The position numbers were made by a program, and so were the translations under genes. The notes under the pieces are model-generated. The model was not told the DNA's origin. It made no database searches and saw only the letters and a list, made by a program, of their open reading frames with translations. This document shows positions 1 to 14,747 of a stretch of 64,000 nucleotides of DNA, in pieces. Each line of letters opens with the position of its first letter. Position 1 is the first letter of the stretch. This DNA is from Salimicrobium album (lineage in GTDB: Bacteria > Bacillota > Bacilli > Bacillales > Halobacillaceae), in NCBI RefSeq assembly GCF_900107115.1, contig NZ_FNOS01000001.1, positions 186,001 through 250,000 of the forward strand. The letters are read 5' to 3'.

Positions 1-1263
<1,263 letters not shown>

Positions 1264-1277
<14 letters not shown>

Positions 1278-4200
1278 TTGTTACCACCCCCCTTCGATTT
1301 GATAACGGCCTTGAGGTAAGGCTCATGGATTTCAATACATCCACAGCTGCAGACGCAGTATCCACGCTTGTAAAGCATGCTTTCCCGTATTCTACAGCTT
1401 CCCGCCGGATACGGAACCCGTCCGTATGCGCCTTCCTCTTCCTGTTCAACGTATTAATCACCATCTGCACCTTCTGTTCCCGGATAACTGCCAGGACGCC
1501 TTCGTCCTCATCCACTTTTCCTACAGTTGTAACCGGAAGATTTCTTTCTTTTAAAAACCTTGCCGTTCCGGCCGTGGCAATTAAATGAAAACCCAGATCG
1601 ACGAGTGTGGCTGCGAGCGGTTCCACTTCCTCTTTATCTTTATCCGCTACGGTCAACAGAACGCTTCCGTGTTCCGGAATCTTCATACCTGCTGCCAGCA
1701 TACCTTTGTAGAGCGCTCTTTCCAGATCTTTATCGTATCCGATCACTTCTCCCGTCGATTTCATTTCGGGCCCGAGGGTAGTGTCGACACTTCGTAATTT
1801 TTCAAAGGAAAACACAGGTACCTTTACATATATGCCTTCTCTTTCAGGCACGATTCCGGTAGAGTAGCCTTCGTCCGTAAGTCTCAAACCCGTCATCACT
1901 TTCGTAGCCAGTCCGGCCATCTGTATTCCGGTGATTTTGCTCAGGAATGGAACCGTACGGCTGGCACGCGGGTTGACTTCGAGTACGTAAACTTTCTCTT
2001 CCTGGACTACAAACTGAATATTGATCAGTCCTTTTAAAGGCAGGTTTTTCGCTATCTTTATCGTTGCTTCTTCCAGTTGTCTGATCACTTCCTGCGAAAG
2101 GTTTTGAGGAGGATATACCGCCATCGAGTCACCCGAATGGACGCCCGCCCGTTCAATGTGCTCCATAATACCCGGTATAACCACATCTTTCCCGTCCGTA
2201 ATCGCGTCAACTTCCACTTCCTTACCGGAAAGATATTTATCTATTAATACCGGATGACCATTGGAGACGAACTTCGATAAGTAATGAGTCAGCTCCTCCT
2301 CCGAATAGACGATTTCCATAGCCCTGCCCCCAAGGACATACGAAGGACGTACGAGTACCGGATATCCGACAGCCTGCGCCACGCGGTAGGCATCCTCTTT
2401 TTCATCCACGCTTTCCCCTCCGGGATGACTTACCCCGAGATTATTCAGCAATTGTTCGAAGGAGCTCCGATCTTCCGTCTTCCTGATGGAGTCGATGGTC
2501 GTTCCGAGAATCGTCACGCCTCTTTCCTCCAGCCCGTCCGCCAGATTCACCGAAGTCTGACCGCCGAACTGCAGAATCACCCCTTCCGGCTGTTCGAGAT
2601 CCACAACGTTCATGACATCCTCTACAGTAAGCGGTTCAAAGTAAAGTTTGTCGGACACACTGAAATCCGTTGAGACAGTTTCAGGGTTATTGTTGATGAT
2701 GATCGCTTCATACCCTAACTCTTTTAATGCAAGGACCGAGTGGACCGTAGCATAATCGAACTCCACGCCCTGGCCGATACGGATGGGTCCGGACCCGACA
2801 ACAAGAACTTTCTTTCTCTTTGTTACATCTGATTCGTTGAAAGTTTCATAAGTGGAGTAGTAGTAAGGGGTCGCCGACTCAAATTCCCCTGCACACGTAT
2901 CCACCATCTTGTAGACAGGAGTGATACCTTCTGAACGTCTCTTTTCACTGACGTCTGCTACGGTGGTTTTCAGCACGCGTGCAAGATGACGGTCGGCAAA
3001 ACCCTTCTCCTTGGCCCGGCTGATCAGTTCGGTATTCCAGCCTTTCTCCCCGATCTCTTTCTCCAGAAGAAGAATAGAGTCAATTTTCCGGAGAAAAAAA
3101 CGGTCTATCCTCGTTTTTTCGTGAATAACTTCGAGACCGATTCCTCTTCTCATCGCTTCCGAGAGGATGAACAGACGCCTGTCATCCGCTCTGTGCATCT
3201 GTTCAAGCAGTTTTTCATCCGGGAGACCGGTGAAGTCGGGATCATAGAAGTCACCGTCATTCTGTTCAAGAGAGCGGACCCCTTTCAGAAAAGCCTCCTC
3301 AAATGTACGCCCCATTGCCATCACCTCACCGGTCGCCTTCATCTGTGTACCGAGTATACGGTTACCGTCTTCGAATTTGTCAAAAGGCCAGCGGGGGATT
3401 TTACACACGACGTAGTCGAGAGAAGGCTCGAAACAGGCAGTAGTCGTTCCTGTAACCGGATTACGGATTTCATCAAGACTCATACCTACGGCGATTTTGG
3501 CTGCGATCTTGGCAATCGGGTACCCGGTAGCTTTTGATGCGAGAGCGGAGGAGCGGCTGACCCTTGGGTTCACTTCAATGACGTAGTAATCGAAGCTCTC
3601 CGGGTCCATTGCAAGCTGAACGTTACATCCCCCCTCGATTCCCAGTGAACGGATAATTTCTGTGGAGGCATTCCTCATTATCTGATAATCCCGGTCACTC
3701 AGCGTCTGTGTCGGAGCTACTACAATCGAATCCCCCGTGTGGATCCCTACCGGATCAACGTTTTCCATAGAACAGACGACGATACAGTTATCTTTTTTGT
3801 CGCGCATCACTTCCATTTCTATTTCTTTGAAGCCGGCAATGTTCTTCTCTATGAGGCACTGATGCACCGGCGAAAGATCAAGGCCATTCCTTACAACTTC
3901 CGTGAGTTCTTCTTCGTTTCTGCAAATGCCTCCTCCGGCTCCCCCCATCGTATAAGCCGGACGTACAATCACCGGGTAACCGATATGCGCTGCGGAAGTT
4001 AAAGCCTCTTTTGCCGTTGATACGATATCACTTTCGGGGACAGGCTGCCCGATTTCCCTCATAAGAGACCGGAATAATTCCCTGTCTTCCGCTTTCTGGA
4101 TTGCCTGAAGAGAAGAACCGAGAAGTTCAACGTTCATCTCTTTAAGGACTCCTGACTCATCCAGCTCCACGGCCAGGTTCAGCCCGGTCTGCCCTCCAAG

Positions 4201-4467
4201 TGTCGGCAGCAGAGCATCGGGACGTTCTTTACGTATGATTTTAGACAGAAAGTCCACCGTCAGGGGTTCCATGTAAACCTGGTCGGCGAACGTGTAATCA
4301 GTCATGATCGTTGCCGGGTTGGAATTGGCAAGGATGACTTCATATCCTTCTTCTTTCAGCGACTGGCAGGCCTGAGTGCCTGAATAATCGAATTCTGCAG
4401 CCTGACCTATAATAATAGGTCCGGAGCCTATAACGAGGATTTTTTTTATATTCTTATGTTCGGACAT
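1264..4467 (-). CDS. carB: Carbamoyl-phosphate synthase, pyrimidine-specific large subunit
   Basis: Makes carbamoyl phosphate from bicarbonate, ATP and ammonia delivered by CarA. At 1067 residues it matches the family. Two homologous halves are visible, each opening with a GSGPIIIGQ or GSGPIRIGQ dinucleotide-like motif (residues about 12 and 560), each with an ATP-grasp domain ending in a VNPR motif, then a C-terminal allosteric MGS-like domain (LLTVADKDK onward). Its place inside the pyr operon marks it as the pyrimidine-regulated isozyme (PyrAB type) and not the arginine one. It overlaps carA by 14 bases and pyrK by 14. Confidence 0.97.
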
Positions 4468-5541
4468 ACGTCTCCTCCTTCCAATTACGTACGATACTTA
4501 AAAATCGATCAAATAAGTGGCCGGTGTCTTCAGGACCCGGGGTACTCTCGGGATGGTACTGAACGGAAAACACAGGATATCTCGCATGTTCCAAAGCTTC
4601 CACCGTATCATCATTCAGAGAGTACTGAGTGATTTTCAATTCAGTTGACATAATTGAATTATAATCAACTGAATAACCGTGATTCTGGGACGTCATATAG
4701 GTACGGTCGTTGACTTTGTCAAATACAGGCTGGTTTACCCCGCGATGGCCGAAAGGAAGTTTTTCCGTCCTTGCTCCACAAGCTCTGGCAATAACCTGAT
4801 GCCCCATACAGACACCGAAGACAGGCACCTTGCCGATCAGCTTTCTTACTGTCTCTGTCGCCTCCGGTATGTGCGCAGGATTTCCGGGACCATTTGAAAG
4901 AAACACTCCATCCGGTTTCTGCCTCATTATTTCTTCAGCAGAAGTATTATAAGGCACTACCGTAATGTGACAACCTCTCTCTGTAAAGGCTCGCAGCAGA
5001 CCATTTTTCATACCGTAATCGACGACTACAATCCTTTCTCCCCGATGAGGGATGACGTAAGGTTTATCAGTCGAGACGCTCGCCACCTGATCCGTCGGAA
5101 GCTCATACTCCCTCATCTCTTCCAGTACTTCCCGTACATTCCTCTCACTGCTTGTGATTACTGCCTTCATCGTCCCGGTTTCTCTTATGATTTTTGTGAG
5201 CTCTCTCGTATCGATTCCGCTGATTCCGGGTATCCCTCTTGCTTTCAGAAAAGAATCCAGCGTCTCTTCATTCCTGAAATTAGACGGGTATTCACAATGT
5301 TCCTTAACCACCACTCCCGATAAAGATGGAAAGATAGTTTCAAAATCATCCCGGTTCACTCCATAGTTTCCAATCGATGGATATGTAAAAGTTATTATCT
5401 GTCCGTAATACGAAGGATCGGACATTACTTCCTGATAACCGGTCATACCGGTCTGAAAGACGATTTCTCCTATTACATCCTTTTCGCTTCCGAATCCGTT
5501 GCCGCTGAACACCGTGCCATCTTCAAGAACGAGTCGCTTCA

Positions 5542-5545
<4 letters not shown>
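4454..5545 (-). CDS. carA: Carbamoyl-phosphate synthase, pyrimidine-specific small (glutaminase) subunit
   Basis: Class I glutamine amidotransferase that hydrolyses glutamine and channels ammonia to CarB. The 363-residue protein has the CPSase small-chain N-terminal domain ([15 protein letters not shown]), then the GATase domain with nucleophile C246 in VFGVCMGHQ and the H331/E333 pair in QYHPEST. The start ATGATG overlaps the pyrC stop by 4 bases. The second ATG is spaced better from the GGGTGG ribosome binding site and matches the B. subtilis N-terminus, so the true start may be 5542. Confidence 0.96.
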
Positions 5546-9056
<3,511 letters not shown>

Positions 9057-9081
9057 TCGAATTCCTCCTCTTTTTGTGCAT

Positions 9082-9177
9082 AAAAAAATCTCTTTGCTTC
9101 AATAAGCAAAGAGATCACAGCATCGGTACATAGGTATACCCGTGCCTTACTCCTTACCTTTGAAGCCTCTCGGGACA
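9082..9177 (-). promoter_or_regulatory. PyrR-type attenuator in the pyrR-pyrP intergenic region
   Basis: Read on the minus strand, TGTCCCGAGAGGCT at 9177-9164 matches the PyrR-binding consensus ARUCCNGNGAGGYU at all but the first base. About 50 bases downstream a perfect 12-bp stem (arms 9104-9115 and 9088-9099, loop of four) is followed by seven T residues (9082-9088). Known mechanism: PyrR with UMP binds the RNA loop and prevents an antiterminator, so the terminator forms ahead of pyrP. Confidence 0.85.
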
Positions 9178-9197
9178 TTCATTAAAGGTATCTTTAT

Positions 9198-9825
<628 letters not shown>

Positions 9826-9857
9826 GTCGTTAAAGGTCTCTTATTAACTTGTTGACT

Positions 9858-9886
9858 ATTATTACAAAAGCCCGGGTTTTTGTCAA
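9858..9886 (-). promoter_or_regulatory. SigA-type promoter of the pyr operon
   Basis: TTGACA (9886-9881) and AATAAT (9863-9858) with a 17-base spacer; TAATAA with 16 bases is the alternative register. The -35 box overlaps the TGA stop of the upstream rluD-like gene. It gives a leader of about 110 bases that contains the PyrR attenuator. Confidence 0.8.
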
Positions 9887-10791
9887 CTCGTTTCTTCCAG
9901 TTCAAGCAGAACTTTTTGGAAGTGTTCGGGTGCAGGAGCAGTGAACTTCATTCTTTCCCCGCTTACCGGGTGAGTGAAGGAAAGTGTTTTGGCATGCAGA
10001 GCCTGACCTGGAAGGGCGAGCGTTTTCCTGGGTCCATATTTGTGATCCCCTGCCAGCGGATGTTCAATATATCTCATGTGTGCCCGAATCTGATGGGTCC
10101 GTCCCGTTTCCAGTTTACAGGTAAGATGCGTGAACTCTTCAAAACGACGTTCCACGGTAAAATGAGTTACCGCATCTTTCCCCTCCTCCGTCACGGCCAT
10201 GCGCTGACGTTCTTTAGGGTCACGGCCGATGGGAGCATCGATCGTACCGTGATCGTGGGCGATAACCCCGTGAGCAATCGCTTCATACTCCCTTTCCACG
10301 GTTTTTTCCTGCAGCTGATCTGCTAAATGCTGATGAGCCTTATCGTGCTTGGCTACCATCAGTAAACCGCTCGTATCTTTATCAATTCGGTGTACAATAC
10401 CCGGCCGCTCCACTCCGTTAATACCGGAAAGATCGTCACAATGGTATAAAAGGCCGTTTACCAGCGTTCCACTGTAATGGCCGGCTGAAGGATGAACCAC
10501 CATCCCGACCGGCTTGTTAACTACAAGCACGTCTTCATCTTCGTAAACAATAGTAAGAGGGATATCTTCTTTTTCAATGGCAGCCGGTTTCACTTCCGGC
10601 ACTGACCATGCTACAAGATCTCCTTCCTGTATTTTATAATTGCTTTTCACGTGTCGTTTATTCACAGAGACGTGGTGTTCCCTTATCCACTGCTGAACCT
10701 GAGCACGCGATACATCTTCAAGATGATCACTGAGCCACTTATCTATTCTCTTAGAAGCATCCGCCGCTTCCACATTTAATTGTTCATTCAT
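9883..10791 (-). CDS. RluA-family pseudouridine synthase (RluD/YlyB type)
   Basis: Predicted to convert uridine to pseudouridine in ribosomal RNA. The 302-residue protein starts with an S4 RNA-binding domain (about residues 13-65), followed by the RluA catalytic domain with the signature HRIDKDTSG, in which D137 is the catalytic aspartate. Later conserved parts are GRTHQIRAHM and HPLAGDHKYG. It overlaps lspA by 4 bases and lies next to pyrR, as ylyB does in B. subtilis. The exact target position cannot be read from the sequence. Confidence 0.93.
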   Translation of the reverse strand: MNEQLNVEAADASKRIDKWLSDHLEDVSRAQVQQWIREHHVSVNKRHVKSNYKIQEGDLVAWSVPEVKPAAIEKEDIPLTIVYEDEDVLVVNKPVGMVVHPSAGHYSGTLVNGLLYHCDDLSGINGVERPGIVHRIDKDTSGLLMVAKHDKAHQHLADQLQEKTVEREYEAIAHGVIAHDHGTIDAPIGRDPKERQRMAVTEEGKDAVTHFTVERRFEEFTHLTCKLETGRTHQIRAHMRYIEHPLAGDHKYGPRKTLALPGQALHAKTLSFTHPVSGERMKFTAPAPEHFQKVLLELEETS

Positions 10792-11261
10792 GGCTGTTCT
10801 GTCTCCTTTTGTCTCTTGTCTTCGATAAATGTCGCTATAAGGAATAGTATAACGCCGATGGTCAAAGAAGCATCAGCAACGTTAAAAATCGGGTAATTGT
10901 AACTGCCGATGTACACATCTACGAAATCCACTACTTCTTTTCTGAACAGGCGATCGATGAAATTCCCTATTGCTCCTGCAAGTAGAAGAGCTATAGCCAC
11001 AGCACTCCATCTACTGTTTTTTCCCTGCGTCTGCATGTAGTAGATCAAAAATCCCACAATCAGAACGGTAATAATATAAAAGAAAAGCATCTGGCCCTGT
11101 AATATCCCCCATGCGGCCCCCTGGTTCCTGTGAGAGGTAAGCAGAAGAAAGGAATCTATAACGGGTATTCTCTCTCCTATTTCCATATATTTAGTTACCA
11201 GCCATTTGCTGATTTGATCTATTGCAATTATCAATAATGAAAGTCCATAAAACCGAAACAT
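10788..11261 (-). CDS. lspA: Prolipoprotein signal peptidase (signal peptidase II)
   Basis: Aspartyl protease of the cytoplasmic membrane that cleaves lipoprotein signal peptides after lipidation. At 157 residues it has four hydrophobic segments, a conserved early aspartate in AIDQISKWL, the catalytic D103 in GNFIDRLFR and D130 in FNVADASLTIG. In B. subtilis ileS and ylyA lie just upstream; here the upstream neighbour is ylmH across a 114-base gap that holds a promoter. Likely clients in this window are the CtaC-like and deacetylase lipoproteins. Confidence 0.95.
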   Translation of the reverse strand: MFRFYGLSLLIIAIDQISKWLVTKYMEIGERIPVIDSFLLLTSHRNQGAAWGILQGQMLFFYIITVLIVGFLIYYMQTQGKNSRWSAVAIALLLAGAIGNFIDRLFRKEVVDFVDVYIGSYNYPIFNVADASLTIGVILFLIATFIEDKRQKETEQP

Positions 11262-11292
11262 TCAAATCCTCCATCCCCTGCGAGTCCTTATT

Positions 11293-11320
11293 ATTATATC
11301 ATTTATCTACGGGAAGCCAA
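11293..11320 (-). promoter_or_regulatory. Likely promoter of lspA-rluD
   Basis: TTGGCT (11320-11315) and a perfect TATAAT (11298-11293) with a 16-base spacer, about 30 bases upstream of the lspA start. A short 7-bp inverted repeat (11330-11346) lies just upstream without a T run. Confidence 0.55.
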
Positions 11321-11375
11321 TAGTTATGTATAGAGCAGCGCTCTATGCCAGAGGAGAGCCCTCACGAAATAGTGA

Positions 11376-12143
11376 TCATGACAACACCGAAAAAGTAATG
11401 CGCCATTTATCTTTCTTCGTCTGTCCCATCACTTCAGTCAGTTCGCTCCTCCCTTTTCCCCTTAAGGAGATAAGATCCCCTTCTTCAAGCAGAAAAGAGG
11501 GGTCATCCACCGTGCGGAAGTTGACTTTCACCTGACCACCCTTAATATACATTACCGATTTTTTCCGCGGCATATTGTAAATCTCTTTCAGTACGACGTC
11601 TATCCTAAGCGACGACACCGTAGCAGATGATTCTTTCCACTCTTCTTCCGATGTCATCCGCGAACCCATCTCTATTTCCTTCCACGTCACCGAAGCTTTA
11701 TTAATCTGCTGCAGCTGCATCTTAATAAAATCACTGATTTCGGCGGCTGCGATAATATGTATAAGGCCGTCTTTGACTATGAGATCTCCAAGCTTTTCAC
11801 GCTTGATACCGAGAGACATGAATGCCCCTAATACATCCCTGTGTTCCAGGCTTACAAATTTCGCCGGGTAAGAGGCTTCCAGAAGTGTCAGCTGAAAATC
11901 CTCCTCTTCAATCGATTCGTATTCCGGAGCTATAATCATGCGGCGTCTTTCTTCATCATCTTTTCCGGAAAATTCCACCTGAAGGTCCGTATTACGTAAC
12001 AGGGAGGTGGCAATCTGCCGTTCTCTCGGGTTGAGAAAATCCGTGAGTTTTCGCTGAAACCTCATTTCGACGTTTTTCCGCCAGGCTTCCACCTGATCGA
12101 TGAATGGTCTTTCTTCCTTTCTGAAGTGCTGGTATATTTCCAT
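11376..12143 (-). CDS. ylmH: YlmH family RNA-binding protein (S4 domain)
   Basis: S4-domain protein of the division cluster. Known work on B. subtilis YlmH points to a ribosome-associated quality-control role, binding 50S-stalled peptidyl-tRNA. The 255-residue protein has an N-terminal YlmH/RBD region and a C-terminal S4 domain (residues about 180-240, with KKSVMYIKGGQVKVN and EEGDLISLRGKGR). The ATG at 12143 is chosen because AAAGGAGG precedes it; the frame extends 16 codons further upstream without a ribosome binding site. The B. subtilis order continues with divIVA and ileS after this gene, but here lspA follows. Confidence 0.9.
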   Translation of the reverse strand: MEIYQHFRKEERPFIDQVEAWRKNVEMRFQRKLTDFLNPRERQIATSLLRNTDLQVEFSGKDDEERRRMIIAPEYESIEEEDFQLTLLEASYPAKFVSLEHRDVLGAFMSLGIKREKLGDLIVKDGLIHIIAAAEISDFIKMQLQQINKASVTWKEIEMGSRMTSEEEWKESSATVSSLRIDVVLKEIYNMPRKKSVMYIKGGQVKVNFRTVDDPSFLLEEGDLISLRGKGRSELTEVMGQTKKDKWRITFSVLS

Positions 12144-12201
12144 AGTGTCCTCCTTTTCCCTTACGCCCCGTCTAAACGCGGCACAAGACATTAACCAATA
12201 A

Positions 12202-12235
12202 AGAAAAAAGAACAGAAACTTCAGCTTCTGTTCTT
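12202..12235 (-). terminator. Rho-independent terminator after ylmG
   Basis: Minus strand: AAGAACAGAA stem, about 8-base loop, TTCTGTTCTT and a T-rich tail. It lies directly behind the ylmG stop and before ylmH, so ylmH may be partly uncoupled from ylmD-sepF-ylmG. Confidence 0.75.
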
Positions 12236-12237
12236 TC

Positions 12238-12507
12238 TTATGCGACCATTAACATGATATATAACTGCTGAATCCCTCTTGAGGCGAAATTCAAAGTTAA
12301 AATCGCAACTATCGGAGAAATATCAATCATACCGAGTGGCGGGATAAATCTGCGGAATTGCTCCAGAAATGGTTCCGTCACTCTGGCCAGTCCCTGCCCG
12401 AAACTGGAGTCTCTTGCTCCCGGGAACCAGGACATCAGTATATAGATGATCAGCAGCCAGCTGTATATCTGGATTGCATTGATCAAAAGAGAAAATATCA
12501 AACCCAC
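12238..12507 (-). CDS. ylmG: YggT family membrane protein
   Basis: Small 89-residue membrane protein with two hydrophobic segments separated by a loop (MSWFPGARDS) and the C-terminal segment with ISPIVAILTLNFASRGIQQL. The family has a role in envelope or division organisation that is not well defined biochemically. The start is GTG: the AAGGTGG ribosome binding site is made of the last codons of sepF, nine bases upstream, so translation is probably coupled to sepF. Confidence 0.9.
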   Translation of the reverse strand: MGLIFSLLINAIQIYSWLLIIYILMSWFPGARDSSFGQGLARVTEPFLEQFRRFIPPLGMIDISPIVAILTLNFASRGIQQLYIMLMVA

Positions 12508-12513
12508 AAAGCA

Positions 12514-12954
12514 TTACCACCTTCTGTTAAATTCGTCCTCGTTCTGCATTATTTCGGAGATGGAACCTGAAATTTCAACGTTTTCCGGCACACATAGGAA
12601 TGTCTGAGATCCAAGCTTCTGAATATCTCCTCCAATAGCGTAAACTGTTCCGCTCAAAAAGTCCACTATCCGTTTCGCCTGGTCCCGCTCCACCCGCTGG
12701 AGATTTATGACCACTGCGCGATGACTTACGAGTTCATCCGCAATATCCTGCGCTTCACTATAATTTCTCGGTTCATGTAAAACCATTTTAGAAGATCGCT
12801 GGGCACTTTTCAAACTAACGACGTTCTGCTGTTTATTACTTCTGCTATTCTCCTCCGGCGGCCCGGTTTCGTTTTCTTCATAAGCGTCTTCTTCGACGTA
12901 TTCATAGTCTTCATCCAGTGTGAAAAAAGATTTGAATCTATTCTTCATACTCAT
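12514..12954 (-). CDS. sepF: Cell division protein SepF
   Basis: FtsZ-binding membrane anchor that aligns Z-ring filaments and supports septum assembly. The 146-residue protein has an amphipathic N-terminal helix ([11 protein letters not shown]), an acidic and polar linker (residues about 17-60) and a C-terminal SepF domain ([46 protein letters not shown]). The start at 12954 is preferred because GGAGG sits 9 bases away and MSMKN matches B. subtilis; a GTG two codons earlier is too close. ylmE ends 2 bases before it. Confidence 0.95.
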   Translation of the reverse strand: MSMKNRFKSFFTLDEDYEYVEEDAYEENETGPPEENSRSNKQQNVVSLKSAQRSSKMVLHEPRNYSEAQDIADELVSHRAVVINLQRVERDQAKRIVDFLSGTVYAIGGDIQKLGSQTFLCVPENVEISGSISEIMQNEDEFNRRW

Positions 12955-12956
12955 GA

Positions 12957-13646
12957 TCACTCACCTCCATAAGTTTCGTTGCCTACAAGACTTGTACCGA
13001 TCCGTATGTGGGTGGCCCCTTCTTCGATTGCAATAGTATAATCGTTACTCATACCCATGGAAAGATACTCACAGGGAGCGTGCGCCATATTCTCATTCCT
13101 CACCTTATCCCGGAGGGCGCGTAACTGTCTGAATGTTGCACGCAGTTTTTCTTCATCTTCTACATGAGGGGCCATGGTCATGAGCCCGATCACTCTCACT
13201 TTCGGATAATCCTCAAGCATTTGTATAAATGGAAGAACATTTTCCGCTTCCAACCCGTGCTTCGAATCCTCTCCGCTTATATTCACCTGAACGAAACAGG
13301 ACACAGCAGTCTCTGCCCGTTTATCGATTTCTTTAGCTAAAGACTTGCGATCCAGAGAATGGAGGACGTCTATCTGTCCTATCACATCTTTCACTTTCTT
13401 CGACTGAAGCGATCCGATAAAGTGCCACTTGGCCTCGTCTTTGATCTGGGAATACTTTTCAAGAAAACCTTCTTTCCGGTTCTCTCCAAGATTTACAATT
13501 CCCGCTTCAATAGCCTCTTTGGCTCTTTCTGTGCTTACGTACTTTGTTACTGCTATCGTTGTCACTTCGTCCGGATTCCGTTCAACTTTAGAACAGGCCC
13601 GTTCAATAGAATCTTCAATAATAGCTGCATTTTCTTTTACGTTCAC
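12957..13646 (-). CDS. ylmE: YggS family pyridoxal phosphate homeostasis protein
   Basis: PLP-binding protein (PLPBP/YggS) thought to buffer cellular pyridoxal phosphate. It has the IAVTKYVS strand with the PLP lysine (K35), then [61 protein letters not shown]. The start codon is set by the ribosome binding site: AAAGGAG lies 8 bases before a GTG at 13646, which also aligns with the B. subtilis N-terminus. An ATG at 13652 is only 2 bases from that site, and a TTG at 13664 lies upstream of it. Confidence 0.92.
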   Translation of the reverse strand: MNVKENAAIIEDSIERACSKVERNPDEVTTIAVTKYVSTERAKEAIEAGIVNLGENRKEGFLEKYSQIKDEAKWHFIGSLQSKKVKDVIGQIDVLHSLDRKSLAKEIDKRAETAVSCFVQVNISGEDSKHGLEAENVLPFIQMLEDYPKVRVIGLMTMAPHVEDEEKLRATFRQLRALRDKVRNENMAHAPCEYLSMGMSNDYTIAIEEGATHIRIGTSLVGNETYGGE

Positions 13647-13660
13647 TGTCATTGCTCCTT

Positions 13661-14455
13661 TCAACAGCGAGACTTGACAATATACCCGAGCATTCTCCCT
13701 GTATTGCCCCGGTCCCGGCGATGTGAAAAAAACAGCTCCTCATCTGAATATGTACAATGATCAGTGCTGTACACTCTATCTTCGCCAAGACCATGCTCTA
13801 AAGCGATTAATCTGTTCATCCGCTTAAGATCTAATTTCCATGTATTCGTATCTACAAGCTGAAGTACGTCATTTCTGTATTTCTCCGAGAATTGTTGAGC
13901 CACATTATTATCCACGATATAGTTACTTTTGGAGATACAAGGGCCGATCACCATCTCGATCGATTCCCTTTCCGCCCCTTCCGTAACCAGGGTTTCAATC
14001 ATTTCTCCCGCCATGTGATTCACTGTCCCTTTCCAGCCGGCATGAGCAAGTCCTATCCAGCCGGTCTGTTTATCGCTGAAATAAAGCGGAACACAGTCGG
14101 CGTAAAAACCGGCGAGAAGTGTGTTTTCATTTTTCGTAATCAACCCGTCTGCTCCCTGCACAGCTGATTCCAGATCTTTTACACCTTTTCCCCGGTCCTC
14201 TGCGGTCACCGTCTGTACTTTCGTACCATGTACCTGCTCTGGAAAAACCCATCTTTCCAAAGGTACCTCTATCTCTTCCGCTACTACTTCCCGGTTTTTG
14301 ACCACGCGTTCCGGGTCATCACCAATATGCAGACCAAGATTCAACGATCCCTCGGGGTAGGGAGAGTACCCGCCTTTACGTTTTGTGAACCCGGCAGACA
14401 CTTCCGGGCTCTTCCAGTTGAATGTCAGTAATTTCTCTGATGACGAAACAAACAT
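13661..14455 (-). CDS. ylmD: Peptidoglycan editing factor / YlmD multicopper-like purine nucleoside enzyme
   Basis: Member of the YfiH/PgeF/laccase-domain family. Family members have been reported with purine nucleoside phosphorylase or deaminase activity and with peptidoglycan editing in E. coli. The 264-residue protein has the zinc-site and active-site pieces PEQVHGTKV, AGFYADCVPLYF, GLAHAGWKGTVN and VIGPCISKSNY and the C-terminal STDHCTYSDEELFFSHRRD. GAGGTG precedes the ATG. It is the first gene of the ylmDE-sepF-ylmG unit; directly upstream lies the ftsZ terminator, where B. subtilis has spoIIGA-sigE-sigG. Confidence 0.92.
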   Translation of the reverse strand: MFVSSSEKLLTFNWKSPEVSAGFTKRKGGYSPYPEGSLNLGLHIGDDPERVVKNREVVAEEIEVPLERWVFPEQVHGTKVQTVTAEDRGKGVKDLESAVQGADGLITKNENTLLAGFYADCVPLYFSDKQTGWIGLAHAGWKGTVNHMAGEMIETLVTEGAERESIEMVIGPCISKSNYIVDNNVAQQFSEKYRNDVLQLVDTNTWKLDLKRMNRLIALEHGLGEDRVYSTDHCTYSDEELFFSHRRDRGNTGRMLGYIVKSRC

Positions 14456-14707
14456 AACGCAACACCTCTATTGATTCCCATTTTACCACATGTTAGCCAC
14501 GTATGCTTTACCAACGCCAATATTCCCTACAGGATTCTGTAGCCTGTGAAGAATGATATACCAATTTATCCTCACTGAAAGCCAAAAGGCAGCTTCATAT
14601 ATCACTCTATAACTTATTCCCTATTTCACTTAAATACATGTCATATTCCTAAAGGTTTACAAACACACCGGCAATCGGTCACGCTGCGCGCTTTTTCCGA
14701 TAATAAG

Positions 14708-14739
14708 AAAAAACTTCCGCCCTTAGAGGGACGGAAGTC
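14708..14739 (-). terminator. Rho-independent terminator after ftsZ
   Basis: Minus strand: ACTTCCG plus GC-rich stem with a short loop, then CGGAAGT and a run of T. It lies 9 bases after the ftsZ stop and closes the ftsA-ftsZ transcript. The rest of 14456-14707 is AT-rich and carries no ORF or convincing promoter that I can defend; TAAAAT preceded by TG near 14480 is a weak candidate for ylmD. Confidence 0.85.
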
Positions 14740-14747
14740 AGGATTAA

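Noticed and set aside
2986-3537. Plus-strand open frame of 183 codons
   Set aside because: Antisense to carB, with no recognisable protein features or ribosome binding site.
11330-11346. Short inverted repeat ATAGAGC/GCTCTAT as a terminator of ylmH
   Set aside because: No T run on the minus strand and only 7 bp; it is not convincing.
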